From assembly GCA_028713555.1 (NCBI GenBank), contig JAQTOA010000003.1, positions 62,001 to 126,000 of the forward strand: a stretch of 64,000 bases of DNA, written 5' to 3'. The position numbers were made by a program, and so were the translations under genes. Below the pieces are notes generated by a model. It made no database searches and was not told where the DNA came from. It saw only the letters and a list, made by a program, of their open reading frames with translations. Source of the DNA: Sterolibacterium sp. GTDB lineage: Bacteria > Pseudomonadota > Gammaproteobacteria > Burkholderiales > Rhodocyclaceae. This document shows positions 7,841-18,049 of this stretch, piece after piece (positions within the stretch are counted from its first letter, which is position 1; each line of letters opens with the position of its first letter).

Positions 7841-10612
7841 ATGAGCAAAGATATCCATAACGTAGCCGGTGGCGACAAGGATCAACCCTTGCGCGACGAT
7901 ATCCGACTGCTCGGCCGGTTGCTCGGCGACACCCTGCGCGATCAGGAGGGCGAAGCGGTTTTCAATACCGTCGAGCGCATCCGCCAGTTGGCGATTTGCT
8001 TTCATCGCGACGATGACCTCGCGGCGCGGCACGAGCTGGTGGAAATACTCGACAGCCTGAGCCGCGACCAGACCAACCAAGTGGTGCGCGCCTTCAGCTA
8101 TTTCTCCCATTTGGCCAACATCGCCGAGGACCAGCATCATATTCGTCGTGCCAAAGCCCACGCCATTGCCGGCTCTCCGCCGCGCGAGGGCAGCCTGCCC
8201 CACGCCCTGACCCGTGTTCTCGCCAGCGGTGTCGATGCCTGGCGTCTGCAGGAGTTTTTCGGCAGTGCGTGTATCAGCCCAGTGCTTACCGCCCACCCGA
8301 CCGAAGTGCAGCGCAAGAGCATCCTCGATGCCCAAAGGGAAATTGCTCGCCTGCTCGACGAGAAAGACCGCGTCAGCCTGACTCCGGAGGAACGCGCGGC
8401 GAATGACGAGACCTTACGTCGCACCATCTTGTCACTTTGGCAAACTCGCATGCTGCGACGGGCCAAGCTATCGGTGATGGATGAGGTCGCGAATGGACTG
8501 ACCTATTACGACACCACCTTCCTGCACGAATTGCCGCGGCTCTACAATGCGCTGGAGGACCACCTCGCGGCCAGCGTCCCCAACTGGAGCGGTGACGAAT
8601 TGCCCCCTTTCTTGCGCCCCGGCTCCTGGATCGGCGGCGACCGCGACGGCAATCCGTTTGTCACCGCCACGGTGCTGAGTGCCGCGATGCGCGAGCAAAG
8701 CCGGCACGCCTTGGCCTTCTACCTTGAACAGCTGCATACGCTTGGTTCCGAGCTGTCGTCGACCATCCTGCTGGTCGGCATTACCGACGAACTCAAGGCG
8801 CTCGCCGCGCGCTCGCCGGATCACAACCCGCACCGCGACGACGAGCCCTATCGCCGCGCCATTGCCGGCCTCTATGCCCGCCTTGCCGCTACGGCGTGGG
8901 CGCTCGACAACCTGGAGGCATCGCGCCACGCCGTCGCCACGGCCGAACCCTATGTCAGTCCTGCCGAGTTCTCCGCTGACCTCGATGTGCTACACCACTC
9001 GCTGCTTGCCAACCGCTCGGCATTGCTGACGCGCGGCCGCCTGCGCCGGCTGCGGCGGGCGGTGTCGGTGTTCGGTTTCCATCTGGCGCCGCTCGACCTG
9101 CGCCAGAATTCCGAGGTGCACGCCCGCACCGTGGCTGAACTGCTGGCGGTGTCCCGTCCCGGCACGGATTACCAACTCCTCGGCGAACAGCAGCGCATCG
9201 CCTTGCTGCTCGAAGAACTGGCGACGCCGCGGCTGCTTGCCTCACCCTATGTCCGTTACTCGGATGAGACAAGCAGCGAACTCGCCATCTTCCATACCGC
9301 CCGCACCATTCACGAGCGTTATGGCAAGGCGGCCATAAAGAGCGTCATTATCTCCAAGGCCGATGGCGTGTCCGACCTGCTGGAAGTCGCCTTGCTGCTG
9401 AAAGAGGCTGGTTTGCTGCGGCCGCAGGAATGCCGACTCGACGTGAATATCGTGCCGCTGTTCGAGACTATCGAGGACCTCGCCAGATGCGGCGCCACCA
9501 TCGACCGCCTGCTCGCCTTGCCGCTTTACCACCGGCTGCTCGGCTCGCGCGGGGCGACGCAGGAAATCATGCTTGGCTATTCCGACAGCAACAAGGACGG
9601 GGGGTTTCTCGCCTCTGCTTGGGCGCTATATCGCGCCGAAACCGCGCTGGTCGAAGTGTCGCGCCGCCACGGCATTGGTCTGCGCCTGTTTCATGGTCGC
9701 GGCGGCTCGGTGGGGCGCGGTGGCGGACCCAGCTACCAAGCCGTTCTCGCCCAGCCGCAAGGCGCAGTGCAGGGCGGCATCCGCATCACCGAGCAAGGCG
9801 AGGTGATTGCCTCGAAATACGCCAATCCGGAACTTGGTCGCCGCAACCTGGAGATTTTCGCCGCCGCCACGCTGGAAGCCACTCTGCTGCCGCACCAGCA
9901 CGACGCTCCCCGTCCCGCCTTCCTGGCGGCGATGGATGAACTCTCCGCACACGCTTTCAAGGCTTATCGGCACTTGGTGTATGAGACGGCGGGCTTCGAG
10001 CGTTATTTCTGGGAATCGACGGTGATCAGCGAAATCGCGGAGTTGAACATTGGCAGCCGCCCGGCGTCACGCAAGAAGACCACGGCAATCGAGGATCTGC
10101 GCGCTATCCCGTGGGTATTCTCGTGGGCGCAGTGCAGGCTGATGCTGCCCGGTTGGTACGGCTTTGGCGCGGCGGTAACGGCCTACCGTGCCGTCCATGG
10201 CGAAGCCGGCATGGCGCTGTTGGCCGAAATGAACCGCGAGTGGGGATTTTTCCGCACCCTGCTGTCGAACATGGACATGGTGCTGGCCAAGAGCGACATC
10301 GCCATCGCCGAACGCTATGCGCAACTGGTCAAGGATGAAGGCTTGCGCAACGCCATTTTCCCGCGCCTGAAAACCGAGTGGCAGGCCACCATCGACGCCT
10401 TGCTCAGGATTACCGTGCAACGCCAGTTACTGGAGGGCAATCCGCTGCTCAAGCGCTCTATCCGCAACCGCTTTCCCTACCTCGACCCGCTCAACCATTT
10501 ACAAATCGAACTGCTGCAACGCCACCGCGCCGGCATCAGCGACGAACGCGACCGACGCAGCATCCACCTGACCATCAACGGCGTGGCCGCAGGCTTGCGA
10601 AACAGTGGTTAG
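7841..10612 (+). CDS. ppc: Phosphoenolpyruvate carboxylase
   Basis: Fixes bicarbonate onto phosphoenolpyruvate to give oxaloacetate, refilling the TCA cycle. Full length at 923 residues, starting [20 protein letters not shown]. Signature segments are VLTAHPTEV with the catalytic His, [20 protein letters not shown], the flexible loop [14 protein letters not shown], and the extreme C-terminal NG-x5-RNSG typical of the family. It is monocistronic, divergent from hemC and convergent with the algR-like gene, whose stop is 16 bases past its own. Nothing unusual was seen. Confidence 0.98.
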   Translation: MSKDIHNVAGGDKDQPLRDDIRLLGRLLGDTLRDQEGEAVFNTVERIRQLAICFHRDDDLAARHELVEILDSLSRDQTNQVVRAFSYFSHLANIAEDQHHIRRAKAHAIAGSPPREGSLPHALTRVLASGVDAWRLQEFFGSACISPVLTAHPTEVQRKSILDAQREIARLLDEKDRVSLTPEERAANDETLRRTILSLWQTRMLRRAKLSVMDEVANGLTYYDTTFLHELPRLYNALEDHLAASVPNWSGDELPPFLRPGSWIGGDRDGNPFVTATVLSAAMREQSRHALAFYLEQLHTLGSELSSTILLVGITDELKALAARSPDHNPHRDDEPYRRAIAGLYARLAATAWALDNLEASRHAVATAEPYVSPAEFSADLDVLHHSLLANRSALLTRGRLRRLRRAVSVFGFHLAPLDLRQNSEVHARTVAELLAVSRPGTDYQLLGEQQRIALLLEELATPRLLASPYVRYSDETSSELAIFHTARTIHERYGKAAIKSVIISKADGVSDLLEVALLLKEAGLLRPQECRLDVNIVPLFETIEDLARCGATIDRLLALPLYHRLLGSRGATQEIMLGYSDSNKDGGFLASAWALYRAETALVEVSRRHGIGLRLFHGRGGSVGRGGGPSYQAVLAQPQGAVQGGIRITEQGEVIASKYANPELGRRNLEIFAAATLEATLLPHQHDAPRPAFLAAMDELSAHAFKAYRHLVYETAGFERYFWESTVISEIAELNIGSRPASRKKTTAIEDLRAIPWVFSWAQCRLMLPGWYGFGAAVTAYRAVHGEAGMALLAEMNREWGFFRTLLSNMDMVLAKSDIAIAERYAQLVKDEGLRNAIFPRLKTEWQATIDALLRITVQRQLLEGNPLLKRSIRNRFPYLDPLNHLQIELLQRHRAGISDERDRRSIHLTINGVAAGLRNSG

Positions 10613-10628
10613 ACGGCAGTGCACCGAA

Positions 10629-11408
10629 TCACTCCTCCTTCAGCAACGCCTTGATCAACGGCCACTGTCGCCGGCTTACCGGCAATTTTTCGGCCACATC
10701 GCGCAGCAGCACCGTCCAGTGCATTTCGCCATCGGGAGCGGTTTCGCGTTCAACGCCAAGAATGGCGCCACGCGCCGCCAGGCAGTTGCGATGCAGGCGA
10801 ATGAAGCGTTCGCTGAACTCCTGCTCGAGATGGGTCAGCGATTCCTCGATCAGGAATTGGCGCTCGGAGGTCTGCGCCGTCACGTATTTCAGCTCGGCGC
10901 GCAGAAACAGGATATCGGCCAGCGGCACCAACAGAATTCGGCCGCGCTCGCTGGAATGTAGATGCGTTCGCCCCTCGGGGGCCAGACCGCGCAATGCCGC
11001 CGCGGTCGGCAAGGCCCGTGGTAGTTTGGTCAGTTTGTTCAGCGCAGCGAGCAGACGCGAGGCGCGCACCGGCTTGAGCAAATAGTCAATGGCGTTGAGA
11101 TCGAAGGCACGCACTGCGTACTGATCGTAAGCGGTGGTGAAAATCACCGCCGGCGCGCTGGCGCGTCCGGCCAAGTGCTGAACCAGGCCGATGCCATCGA
11201 GGCGCGGCATGCGGATATCCACCAGCACCACATCGACCGGCACCGTGCTTGGATCGGTCAGCCACTCCAACGCTTCGACGCCATCCGCCGCTTCGCCAAC
11301 GACAAGATTGGGCAATTCGGGGCAAATATCGGCGAGCAGATTCTTGAGCCGGGCGCGCGCCGGCGCTTCATCGTCAACGATCAGCAGGCGCAATGGCGCT
11401 CCGCTCAT
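10629..11408 (-). CDS. algR: AlgR/LytR-type response regulator (REC + LytTR)
   Basis: Cytoplasmic DNA-binding response regulator of 259 residues. The receiver domain spans about residues 6-125, with acidic pair VDDE, phospho-acceptor D64 in VLVDIRMP and the conserved Lys in YLLKPV. The LytTR DNA-binding domain spans about 155-255 (ILFLRAELKYVTAQTSERQF...FSERFIRLHRNCL). It is translated with the adjacent kinase gene through an ATGA overlap. The order argH-algZ-algR-hemC is known from Pseudomonas, where AlgR controls alginate, twitching and virulence genes; here the order is kept except for ppc. Targets in this organism are unknown. Confidence 0.9.
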   Translation of the reverse strand: MSGAPLRLLIVDDEAPARARLKNLLADICPELPNLVVGEAADGVEALEWLTDPSTVPVDVVLVDIRMPRLDGIGLVQHLAGRASAPAVIFTTAYDQYAVRAFDLNAIDYLLKPVRASRLLAALNKLTKLPRALPTAAALRGLAPEGRTHLHSSERGRILLVPLADILFLRAELKYVTAQTSERQFLIEESLTHLEQEFSERFIRLHRNCLAARGAILGVERETAPDGEMHWTVLLRDVAEKLPVSRRQWPLIKALLKEE

Positions 11409-12427
11409 GCGGTCTTTCCGAGGCGATAGGGCATCACGATGCGCACCACATACCTGCCGCTGTCGGTTTCCGCCTTGGCTTCCAGCCGCGCCTCCAGATC
11501 AAAGAACAGCATCAGTCGCTCGCGGATGTTAGCGAGCGCCATCTGATTGCCGGGATGACGATCGACGCCTGAATTGAAGGGATTGCTCATTTCGATCTGC
11601 AACTGGTCGCCGCGCCGGGCGAAACCGATGGTGATTTCGCCGGGCTGGTCGGATGGCTCGATGCCGTGATAGACAGCATTCTCCAGCAGCGGCTGAAGCA
11701 TCAGCGGCGGCATCAGGGCATCCGGCGGACAGGATTCGATATCCCATTTCACCTGCAAGCGGTCGCCCAGACGCAGCCGTTCCAGGTCGAGATACTGGCG
11801 GGCCAGTGCGATCTCGTCGGAGAGCCTGACCAGTTCGCGGTTATCGCGCATCAGCACGCGGAACAGGTCGGAAAGTTCCTCGAGCGCAGCCTCGGCGCGC
11901 TGCGGGTCGGAGCGAATGACGCCAAGCACGGCATTCAAGGCGTTGAACAGGAAGTGGGGGCGAATCCGGGCGCTCAGGGCCATCAGGCGCGCCTCGGCCA
12001 GCGCCGGAGATTGCAGGCGCGCGCGGACATTGAAATAGAATAACAAGGCTGCCGCGCACAATCCGGCCCAGAACAACGCACGCGCCAGATTCCCTGGCTC
12101 GGTGGCAAGCGCTTCCGCTGCAACGCCAAATACATTCCAAAGCGCGGTGCATGCCAGCACCACGCCAAGTACCGATATCACGCCAACTGCATAAGGCAAT
12201 TGCGCGAGCAGCCGCTGCAATGCGCTCAGCAACAACAAGCTGGCGATCAGCGGCGGTTCGACCGATGCCGACAGCAGCGCCAGTTCTCCCGGCATTTCAG
12301 CCAACTGGCGATTGCCGGCGAAAACCGCCAGCGCGGCCAGTGCGTTGGTAATCAGCAGGATGCGCAGCCAGACTCCGAGATTGGAGAAGTCGGGCAGAAG
12401 GGAGGAGCTTTGCCGTATACTTGCCAT
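11405..12427 (-). CDS. algZ: AlgZ/FimS-like sensor histidine kinase
   Basis: Inner-membrane sensor of the LytS/His_kinase family (340 residues). Four to five hydrophobic helices fill residues 20-140, without a large periplasmic sensor domain. The phosphorylation segment [13 protein letters not shown] carries the candidate His, and a short HATPase-like domain with [11 protein letters not shown] follows. The ATPase part is compact, ending [18 protein letters not shown]-type sequence, as is usual for this class. It lies immediately upstream of the LytTR regulator and divergent from argH (30 bases between start codons), so both promoters must overlap coding sequence or each other. Confidence 0.88.
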   Translation of the reverse strand: MASIRQSSSLLPDFSNLGVWLRILLITNALAALAVFAGNRQLAEMPGELALLSASVEPPLIASLLLLSALQRLLAQLPYAVGVISVLGVVLACTALWNVFGVAAEALATEPGNLARALFWAGLCAAALLFYFNVRARLQSPALAEARLMALSARIRPHFLFNALNAVLGVIRSDPQRAEAALEELSDLFRVLMRDNRELVRLSDEIALARQYLDLERLRLGDRLQVKWDIESCPPDALMPPLMLQPLLENAVYHGIEPSDQPGEITIGFARRGDQLQIEMSNPFNSGVDRHPGNQMALANIRERLMLFFDLEARLEAKAETDSGRYVVRIVMPYRLGKTA

Positions 12428-12457
12428 TTTATGAACCCCGGATGTTCCCGGCTAATT

Positions 12458-13855
12458 ATGACAGAACAGCACCTCGATACCAGTGGAAAAACTTGGTCGG
12501 GCAGGTTTTCCGAACCCGTTTCCGAACTGGTCAAGCGGTATACCGCCTCGGTGCTATTCGATCGCCGCATTGCCCTGCAGGACATCCGCGGTTCGCTGGC
12601 CCACGCCCGCATGCTGGCCAGGCAAACCATCATCAGTGCGACCGACCTGGCGGCCATCGAGCGCGGTTTGACGCAGATTCAGGGTGAAATCGAGCGCGGC
12701 GAATTTCAATGGAATCTTGACGACGAAGACGTTCATCTGAATATCGAGAAGCGCCTGACTGCACTGATCGGTGATGCCGGCAAGCGCCTGCACACCGGTC
12801 GCTCGCGCAATGACCAGGTCGCCACCGACATCCGCCTGTGGCTGCGCGATACGCTGGACAGTATCGATACTCTGCTGCGTCACTATCAAACTGCTTTGCT
12901 CGATCTGGCGCAACAGCACGCGGCGACGCCGCTGCCCGGTTTCACTCACCTGCAGGTTGCGCAACCGGTGACCTTCGGCCACCATCTGTTGGCTTATGTC
13001 GAGATGGCGCAACGCGATCGCGCGCGTTTGGCTGATTGCCGCCGGCGCATGAACCGCTTGCCGCTCGGTGCTGCGGCGCTGGCCGGCACCAGTTTCCCGA
13101 TCGATCGCGAGTCCGTAGCGCGCGAACTGGGCTTCGAGGGCGTCTGCGAGAACTCGTTGGATGCGGTCTCGGATCGCGATTTCGCCATCGAATTCAGCGC
13201 CGCGGCTTCATTGATCATGGTGCATATCTCGCGCTTTGCGGAAGAAATCATCCTCTGGATGAACCCGCGCATGGGCTTTATCGATCTTGCCGACCGCTTC
13301 TGTACCGGCTCCTCGATCATGCCGCAGAAGAAAAACCCGGATGTGCCGGAACTGGCGCGCGGCAAGGCCGGCCGGGTATTCGGACACCTGATGGGGCTGT
13401 TGACGCTGATGAAGGGCCAGCCACTGGCCTACAACAAGGACAATCAGGAAGACAAGGAGCCGTTGTTCGATACGGCGGATACGCTGGTCGACACACTGCG
13501 TATTTTTGCCGATCTGGTGCCAGGGATTCGTGTCAGACCCGAGGCGATGAGCGAGGCGCTGAAGCAGGGTTTCGCCACCGCCACCGATCTGGCCGACTAC
13601 CTGGTCAAGAAGGGTTTGCCTTTCCGCGACGCGCATGAGGCCGTAGCTCTTGCCGTGCGCTCGGCCGAGACCAGGGGCTGTGATCTTGCCGACTTGTCGC
13701 TCGGGGAATTGCAGGCCTTCTCACCACTGATCGCTACAGATGTTTTCGCCGTGCTTACCGTCGAAGGTTCCCTGGCTGTCCGCGATCACATCGGCGGCAC
13801 CGCACCAGCGCAAGTCTACGCGGCGATCCTGCGAGCGCGCAGGACCATTGCTTGA
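12458..13855 (+). CDS. argH: Argininosuccinate lyase
   Basis: Last step of arginine synthesis: cleaves argininosuccinate to arginine and fumarate. About 465 residues from [20 protein letters not shown]. Family motifs: [37 protein letters not shown] and the fumarase/lyase signature [13 protein letters not shown] with the catalytic Ser. The frame is open far upstream (12200), but that part is antisense to the kinase gene. The ATG at 12458 gives the normal N-terminus, with an in-frame ATG at 12431 as an alternative. Its stop overlaps the earliest possible start of the kinase gene downstream, suggesting cotranscription. Confidence 0.97.
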   Translation: MTEQHLDTSGKTWSGRFSEPVSELVKRYTASVLFDRRIALQDIRGSLAHARMLARQTIISATDLAAIERGLTQIQGEIERGEFQWNLDDEDVHLNIEKRLTALIGDAGKRLHTGRSRNDQVATDIRLWLRDTLDSIDTLLRHYQTALLDLAQQHAATPLPGFTHLQVAQPVTFGHHLLAYVEMAQRDRARLADCRRRMNRLPLGAAALAGTSFPIDRESVARELGFEGVCENSLDAVSDRDFAIEFSAAASLIMVHISRFAEEIILWMNPRMGFIDLADRFCTGSSIMPQKKNPDVPELARGKAGRVFGHLMGLLTLMKGQPLAYNKDNQEDKEPLFDTADTLVDTLRIFADLVPGIRVRPEAMSEALKQGFATATDLADYLVKKGLPFRDAHEAVALAVRSAETRGCDLADLSLGELQAFSPLIATDVFAVLTVEGSLAVRDHIGGTAPAQVYAAILRARRTIA

Positions 13856-13875
13856 GCGCCGGGTATTCAAGTGAA

Positions 13876-15261
13876 ATGGCAAAACCAGGCGCGTCGACCG
13901 AAGATCCAATAGAACGGACAGTTCCTTCCCGACCGGATAGTTTATTGCGGAACCGGAGCACCCCCTTGGACCGCATCGGCAAGTACCGGATCATCAGGAA
14001 ACTTGGTGCGGGAGCGACTTCGACGGTCTATCTCGGCTCCGACCCTTTCGCGCGCCGTGAAGTGGCAATCAAGGTGATCTTCCCCGAAGCATTGAAAGAT
14101 ATCGACAAGGGCCGCGCCTACCACCGCATGCTGGTTAACGAAGCCTCGCTGGCCGGCAAGCTTATGCACCCGCACATTGTCCAAATCTATGACGCCGTAG
14201 TTGACGAGAGGCTAAGCTACATCGTCATGGAATATGTGCCGGGCGGGACCTTGGAGCAATTCTGCGAACCCGGCAGACTGCTGCCGATCCACCGCCTGGT
14301 CGAAATTATCTTCAAGTGCTCACGCGCCCTGGATTACGCCTATCGCATGGGAATCACCCATCGCGATATCAAACCCGCCAACATTCTGCTGACCCAATCA
14401 GAGAGCAAGGACGATGCCGGCAGCGACATCAAGATTTCCGACTTCGGCGCCGCGCTCACCTCTGGCAACGATCAGACCCAGGTCACTGGCGTCGGCTCGC
14501 CGGCCTATATGTCGCCGCAGCAGGTATGCGAAGCGCAACTCGATCATCAGACCGACATCTACTCGCTCGGCGTCGTGATGTATCAACTGCTCTGCGGTCG
14601 TCTGCCGTTTCAGGCCAGCAACAACTTCAGCATGATGTATCAGATTACTCACATTGAGCCGTCGCCACCTTCAGCCTTCCGTTCGGGCATTCCAGCCAGC
14701 CTCGACGCCATCGTTGCGCGTGCCATGCAGAAGAACACCGAGCAGCGCTATGCTAATTGGGATGAGTTCTCCATCGATCTGGCCTTGACCTTCGGCAAGG
14801 GACAACTCACGGCAAGTCAGCAGGATTTTTCAGACAGCGAGAAATTCAATACTTTGCGCACCCTGCCCTTCTTCAGCGCGTTTTCAGACGTCGAAATATG
14901 GGAGGTGGTGCGTTTTTCCAGATGGCAGGTGGTGGCGCCAGACACCCTGATCATGAAAGATGGTGAACCCGGTGACTTTTTCTGCTTCCTCTGCGAAGGA
15001 CAGGCGCGCGTGGCCAAAAACAACCACACCCTCGACCAATTGTCCGCCGGCGAATGCTTTGGCGAAATGGCGCTAATCAGCAAGGACAATCATATCCGCA
15101 GCGCCGACGTCATCGCCCAGAGTGTCGCCAAGATCATGACTATCCGGGGCGAATCCCTGGATCAGGCTTCAGAATCCTGCCGCATGCATTTTTACCAGGC
15201 TTTCCTGGAAGTTCTGTCGTCCCGCTTGAGCCTAGCCAATATTCGCCTGGCGTCTGTTTGA
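13876..15261 (+). CDS. Ser/Thr protein kinase with C-terminal cyclic-nucleotide-binding domain
   Basis: Eukaryotic-like (Hanks-type) protein kinase of about 461 residues. The kinase domain occupies about residues 35-305: glycine loop LGAGATSTVYLG, the ATP lysine in VAIKVIF, catalytic loop HRDIKPANILL, DFGAA in the DFG position and an activation-segment SPAYMSPQQ. The C-terminal 130 residues form a cNMP-binding domain (FFSAFSDVEIWEVV... ECFGEMALI...IRSADV), with the phosphate-binding-cassette Glu and Arg present. A start at TTG 13852, overlapping the argH stop, is possible; ATG 13876 is preferred. There is no membrane segment, so it is cytosolic. This suggests kinase control by cAMP or cGMP, which is inference. 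Confidence 0.9.
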   Translation: MAKPGASTEDPIERTVPSRPDSLLRNRSTPLDRIGKYRIIRKLGAGATSTVYLGSDPFARREVAIKVIFPEALKDIDKGRAYHRMLVNEASLAGKLMHPHIVQIYDAVVDERLSYIVMEYVPGGTLEQFCEPGRLLPIHRLVEIIFKCSRALDYAYRMGITHRDIKPANILLTQSESKDDAGSDIKISDFGAALTSGNDQTQVTGVGSPAYMSPQQVCEAQLDHQTDIYSLGVVMYQLLCGRLPFQASNNFSMMYQITHIEPSPPSAFRSGIPASLDAIVARAMQKNTEQRYANWDEFSIDLALTFGKGQLTASQQDFSDSEKFNTLRTLPFFSAFSDVEIWEVVRFSRWQVVAPDTLIMKDGEPGDFFCFLCEGQARVAKNNHTLDQLSAGECFGEMALISKDNHIRSADVIAQSVAKIMTIRGESLDQASESCRMHFYQAFLEVLSSRLSLANIRLASV

Positions 15262-15266
15262 CAAGA

Positions 15267-15587
15267 CTAGGCCATGGCGAGTTTTTCCAACTGTTTTTGC
15301 AACTCGCCGGCTTGGTACATTTCCTTCATGATGTCGCAACCGCCGACGAATTCGCCATTGACGTAGAGCTGAGGAATCGTCGGCCAGTTGGCATAATCCT
15401 TGATGCCCTGGCGAATCTCCGGTTCGGCCAATACATTCACCGAGTGGAACTGCTTGACACCGCAGGACTTAAGAATTTGCACTGCAGTGGCTGAGAAACC
15501 ACACTGAGGAAATTGCGGCGTACCCTTCATGAAGAGCACCACCGGATAGCCGGTGACTATATCTTGTATCTTTTTCTGTATGTCCAT
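15267..15587 (-). CDS. grxD: Monothiol glutaredoxin, Grx4 family
   Basis: Iron-sulfur cluster carrier that binds a [2Fe-2S] cluster between two monomers with glutathione. 106 residues from [11 protein letters not shown]; active site [10 protein letters not shown] contains the CGFS motif of the monothiol class, followed by [19 protein letters not shown] with the TIPQ cis-proline and GG glutathione-binding segment. The frame is open to 15602, but the ATG at 15587 fits the family start. Convergent with the kinase gene, only 5 bases apart. Firm call. Confidence 0.96.
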   Translation of the reverse strand: MDIQKKIQDIVTGYPVVLFMKGTPQFPQCGFSATAVQILKSCGVKQFHSVNVLAEPEIRQGIKDYANWPTIPQLYVNGEFVGGCDIMKEMYQAGELQKQLEKLAMA

Positions 15588-15912
15588 TAAAAGCTTTCGC
15601 AAATAGTTGATTGATATAGTTGGAAATATTTTAGCGAACCCGGTCAGTCGTCGTCAAGTACAGTGAACCTGATTGGCCAGAGCGGTGAGGCGATCGCGTT
15701 GGTCTTCGCCTTAAAACAGTTCCACCTCGGCTCATGGCGTCCGGCAAAAAGCATTCTAGATGAAAGCCGTAAACCAGACATGGATATCAAAGAAGAATTG
15801 GGAATGCTGAAAACTGCGATTCCCCGAGTCAAAACCGGCTCCAGAAGGGTTTTATACTGCAGCCATTCCAGCTTTGACACCCCGAATCTAATGACAGCGC
15901 GAAAAGCCACCC
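15588..15912. other. Gene-free interval upstream of grxD and the DUF364 gene
   Basis: About 325 bases with no convincing gene. Frames here lack a ribosome site and family features. It must carry the promoters for grxD (leftward) and the DUF4213/DUF364 gene (rightward). A TTTATACTG near 15850 is a possible -10 region for the latter, but no clear -35 partner stands out. Confidence 0.4.
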
Positions 15913-16752
15913 ATGAGTTTCGCCTCCGAATATCTTGCCCAACTGGCAACCTTTGCTGATAAAAGCGCCTTGCCGCGTGTCCGTGCTCTGCATTTGCCGC
16001 CAACTCAGCCAATCCAGGACAATAAGGGCGAATTCTGCGCCGTGGAACTCGAAGACGGGTCTCTCGGCCTGTCTTACGTCCTTCTCGATGACACGTTGAC
16101 ACAACTGCACAATGGGGCCGACAGCTTCGGCCTTCCCGGCGTCGACGCGCTGGAAGTGGCCCGACGCTTCGTCAGCGACAAAGGCATCGAGAAGACCATC
16201 GGCTTTGCCACCGCGAATGCACTCTCCCGCTGTCTGTTTGACCGCGCAGGATTTCGCCCTCGTGACAGCAGCGACTCGATAGGACAGATGAACCCTCAGC
16301 CGGATGAGTCCATCGGCATGATTGGACTCTTCAAGCCGCTGCTGGGACGCGTCTTGGAGAGCGGAGCCCGGCTGACGGTGGTCGAATTGAAGGCGGATAT
16401 GGTCGGGGAGCGTGATGGCTACCGCGTGACACTCGACGCCTCAGAACTTGCCGCATGCGACAAGGTGATATCCACAAGCACACTGCTCCTCAACGACACG
16501 CTGGATCGGATGCTGGCCCACTGCCGCAACGCCCGTTGGTTCGCCATGATCGGACCCAGCGCAGGCTGCCTGCCCGATACGCTCTTCGCCCGTGGGGTGA
16601 CTCTCCTCGGAGGAAACTGGGTCAATGACCGGGACGGGTTCGTTGCGGCACTGAAGAGCGGCGACCCCCTGAGTAACTTTGCCAGCAAGTTTGCTCTGAC
16701 CGCCAACAGCTATCCAGGGTGGCTTGAGTTGATTCAAAAAGCGTGCAAGTAG
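15913..16752 (+). CDS. DUF4213/DUF364 protein (putative heavy-metal chelation domain)
   Basis: A 279-residue cytosolic protein. The N-terminal part (about 10-110) resembles the DUF4213 enolase-N-like fold. The C-terminal part (about 125-270) is DUF364, a Rossmann-like domain described as putatively heavy-metal chelating. Supporting segments are IGLFKPLLGRV, the Asp/Lys-rich strand end VVELKADMVG, DKVISTSTLLLNDTLDRML, and MIGPSAGCLPDTLFARGV followed by LLGGNWVND. Close relatives are common in anaerobes and metal-handling loci, but no reaction is proven. It is a single gene followed by a strong bidirectional terminator. Domain call is confident, function is not. Confidence 0.8.
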   Translation: MSFASEYLAQLATFADKSALPRVRALHLPPTQPIQDNKGEFCAVELEDGSLGLSYVLLDDTLTQLHNGADSFGLPGVDALEVARRFVSDKGIEKTIGFATANALSRCLFDRAGFRPRDSSDSIGQMNPQPDESIGMIGLFKPLLGRVLESGARLTVVELKADMVGERDGYRVTLDASELAACDKVISTSTLLLNDTLDRMLAHCRNARWFAMIGPSAGCLPDTLFARGVTLLGGNWVNDRDGFVAALKSGDPLSNFASKFALTANSYPGWLELIQKACK

Positions 16753-16858
16753 AGGCTGCGTTTGCTAGTGGGTGTTTATCACAAAATGTCTTTGGAGCGG
16801 GGAGACCGTAGCCACGGTTATTGACGCAATCGAGGGAGTGCCAACTCCTTGCCCTGAA

Positions 16859-16893
16859 AAGGATACTGCCAGGATCGACCTGGCAGTATCCTT
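16859..16893. terminator. Bidirectional hairpin terminator
   Basis: A perfect 15-bp inverted repeat (AAGGATACTGCCAGG and its complement) with a 5-base loop, preceded by AAA and followed by TTTCC. It sits between convergent genes ending at 16752 and 16912, so it can stop transcription from both sides. Confidence 0.85.
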
Positions 16894-16911
16894 TCCTGCT
16901 TGGCGGTAGTT

Positions 16912-17316
16912 TTAACTCTTGGCCAACGCCTTGGTTCCAAGGTATCCGAGGGCGCCAAGTCCAACAACCGGGGCGACCAGGATGAAGACCAGACCGATGA
17001 AGGGGGCCGCAACCATCATGGCGGCATGCTTCAGCATCGGGAACTTGCTGAAGATCGCTTTGCCGGCGAAGTAGGCAAGCATCGCACTGGCTACGAACGG
17101 CATGGCAACCACATAGGCCAGACCGATGAACGGGGAAGCCAAGAAGAGGGCGATGTTCTTGACGGCACTGGCGGCGCTCTTCGCTCCGACACTTTCGGAA
17201 TTTTCGGCGCGAGGACGACGAACGACCGTGTAAAGGACGGGCTCCCAAGACTTCTTGGAAGATTCGGTTTCGGAACCGTAGGTTTCGAATATCTCGTTTT
17301 TACGTAAGGCACTCAT
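16912..17316 (-). CDS. Small membrane protein with internal repeat
   Basis: Family not recognised. The 134-residue protein has a polar N-terminal 50 residues (MSALRKNEIFETYGSETESS) and then two similar halves: ASPFIGLAYVVAMPFV and AAPFIGLVFILVAPVV. Each is hydrophobic and followed by a Gly/Ala-rich helix ending in a lysine-containing turn (FAGKAI, LGTKAL). This looks like a duplicated hairpin of membrane helices. An excellent AAGGAG lies 6 bases before the ATG, so translation is well supported. It is monocistronic, ending at the bidirectional terminator, with an AT-rich upstream region likely to hold its promoter. Confidence 0.75.
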   Translation of the reverse strand: MSALRKNEIFETYGSETESSKKSWEPVLYTVVRRPRAENSESVGAKSAASAVKNIALFLASPFIGLAYVVAMPFVASAMLAYFAGKAIFSKFPMLKHAAMMVAAPFIGLVFILVAPVVGLGALGYLGTKALAKS

Positions 17317-17662
17317 GATGTTCTCCTTGAAGGTTACATATAAAGTCTGGTTGACCTCTATTGAGCATCAGCCGTGCCAACGGCTTCGATTACACTACTA
17401 GTCTCATAAAATCAATATGTTATTATGGCATGAGGACAATCCAAGACACTCCCAATCGAGGCGACATTGGGATATTAGTACATTCGTTTTATGCACCAAG
17501 GCGTGGGGATAAATATAAATATCGTTCAACAACAGTGCATTAGAACGGATTGGGCGTGTATGTTTTCCTAATGAGGGCTTCAAAACGTGGCGTTTTCCAG
17601 GCAGTTCCTGACGGTCCAAGTACTCACCTAGGCGTTTCTCAACGCCAAATCCGTTTTTGAGT
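17317..17662. other. AT-rich gene-free interval
   Basis: About 345 bases, visibly richer in A and T than the flanks. Short frames exist, but none has a ribosome site or recognisable protein. It contains a small hairpin (GGCGTT-TCTC-AACGCC, 17631-17646) just upstream of a strong promoter. The composition change begins the tRNA-Lys-proximal accessory patch. Confidence 0.5.
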
Positions 17663-17691
17663 TTGACAATCGGAACCCTATTTGATATTCT
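17663..17691 (+). promoter_or_regulatory. Sigma-70-type promoter for the 90-aa gene
   Basis: TTGACA at 17663-17668 and TATTCT at 17686-17691 with a 17-base spacer: a perfect -35 and a near-consensus -10 at ideal spacing. The next start codon on this strand is 65 bases further on (17757). Confidence 0.7.
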
Positions 17692-17756
17692 ATGGGTAGA
17701 TTAATCAAGTAGTTACCTTATCAGCTGGCGTCCGACCTCTCCCTGAAAGCCGAAAG

Positions 17757-18029
17757 ATGATCTCTACCAACATTAGCGTTGGCCACCAGCTTCTTGTCGC
17801 CATGATCGCGAACAATGAACCCGAATTTACCCGCATCCTGGATGCGGCTTGTCTCCAGATCCGGGGAAATCGGTTCGATATGGACGCAGAAATTGACCGA
17901 GTAATTGATCAAGTTCGTAAAGGCGAGATCGCTCTGGGGCTGGAATATGATCTGGCCAGTTGGAAGATGGTGAGATCGGAGATGAAAGAACGCTTGGCAG
18001 CAAAAAAGGAAGCATTGCTCGCGGCCTGA
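17757..18029 (+). CDS. Hypothetical protein (90 aa)
   Basis: Not recognised. The 90 residues are mostly helical and soluble, ending in a Lys/Glu/Ala-rich tail (MKERLAAKKEALLAA). No signal peptide, membrane helix or cysteines suggesting metal binding. The ribosome site is weak (GAAAG before the ATG), but a consensus promoter lies 65 bases upstream, which makes expression likely. It lies in the AT-rich patch next to the tRNA-Lys genes and converges with a flagellar-like small gene, 20 bases between stops. Could be an accessory gene. Confidence 0.55.
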   Translation: MISTNISVGHQLLVAMIANNEPEFTRILDAACLQIRGNRFDMDAEIDRVIDQVRKGEIALGLEYDLASWKMVRSEMKERLAAKKEALLAA

Positions 18030-18049
18030 TACTCAGACCTCTTTGAGCC

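Noticed and set aside
17361-17543. 60-codon plus-strand frame
   Set aside because: No ribosome site, no promoter at the right place and no recognisable protein features.
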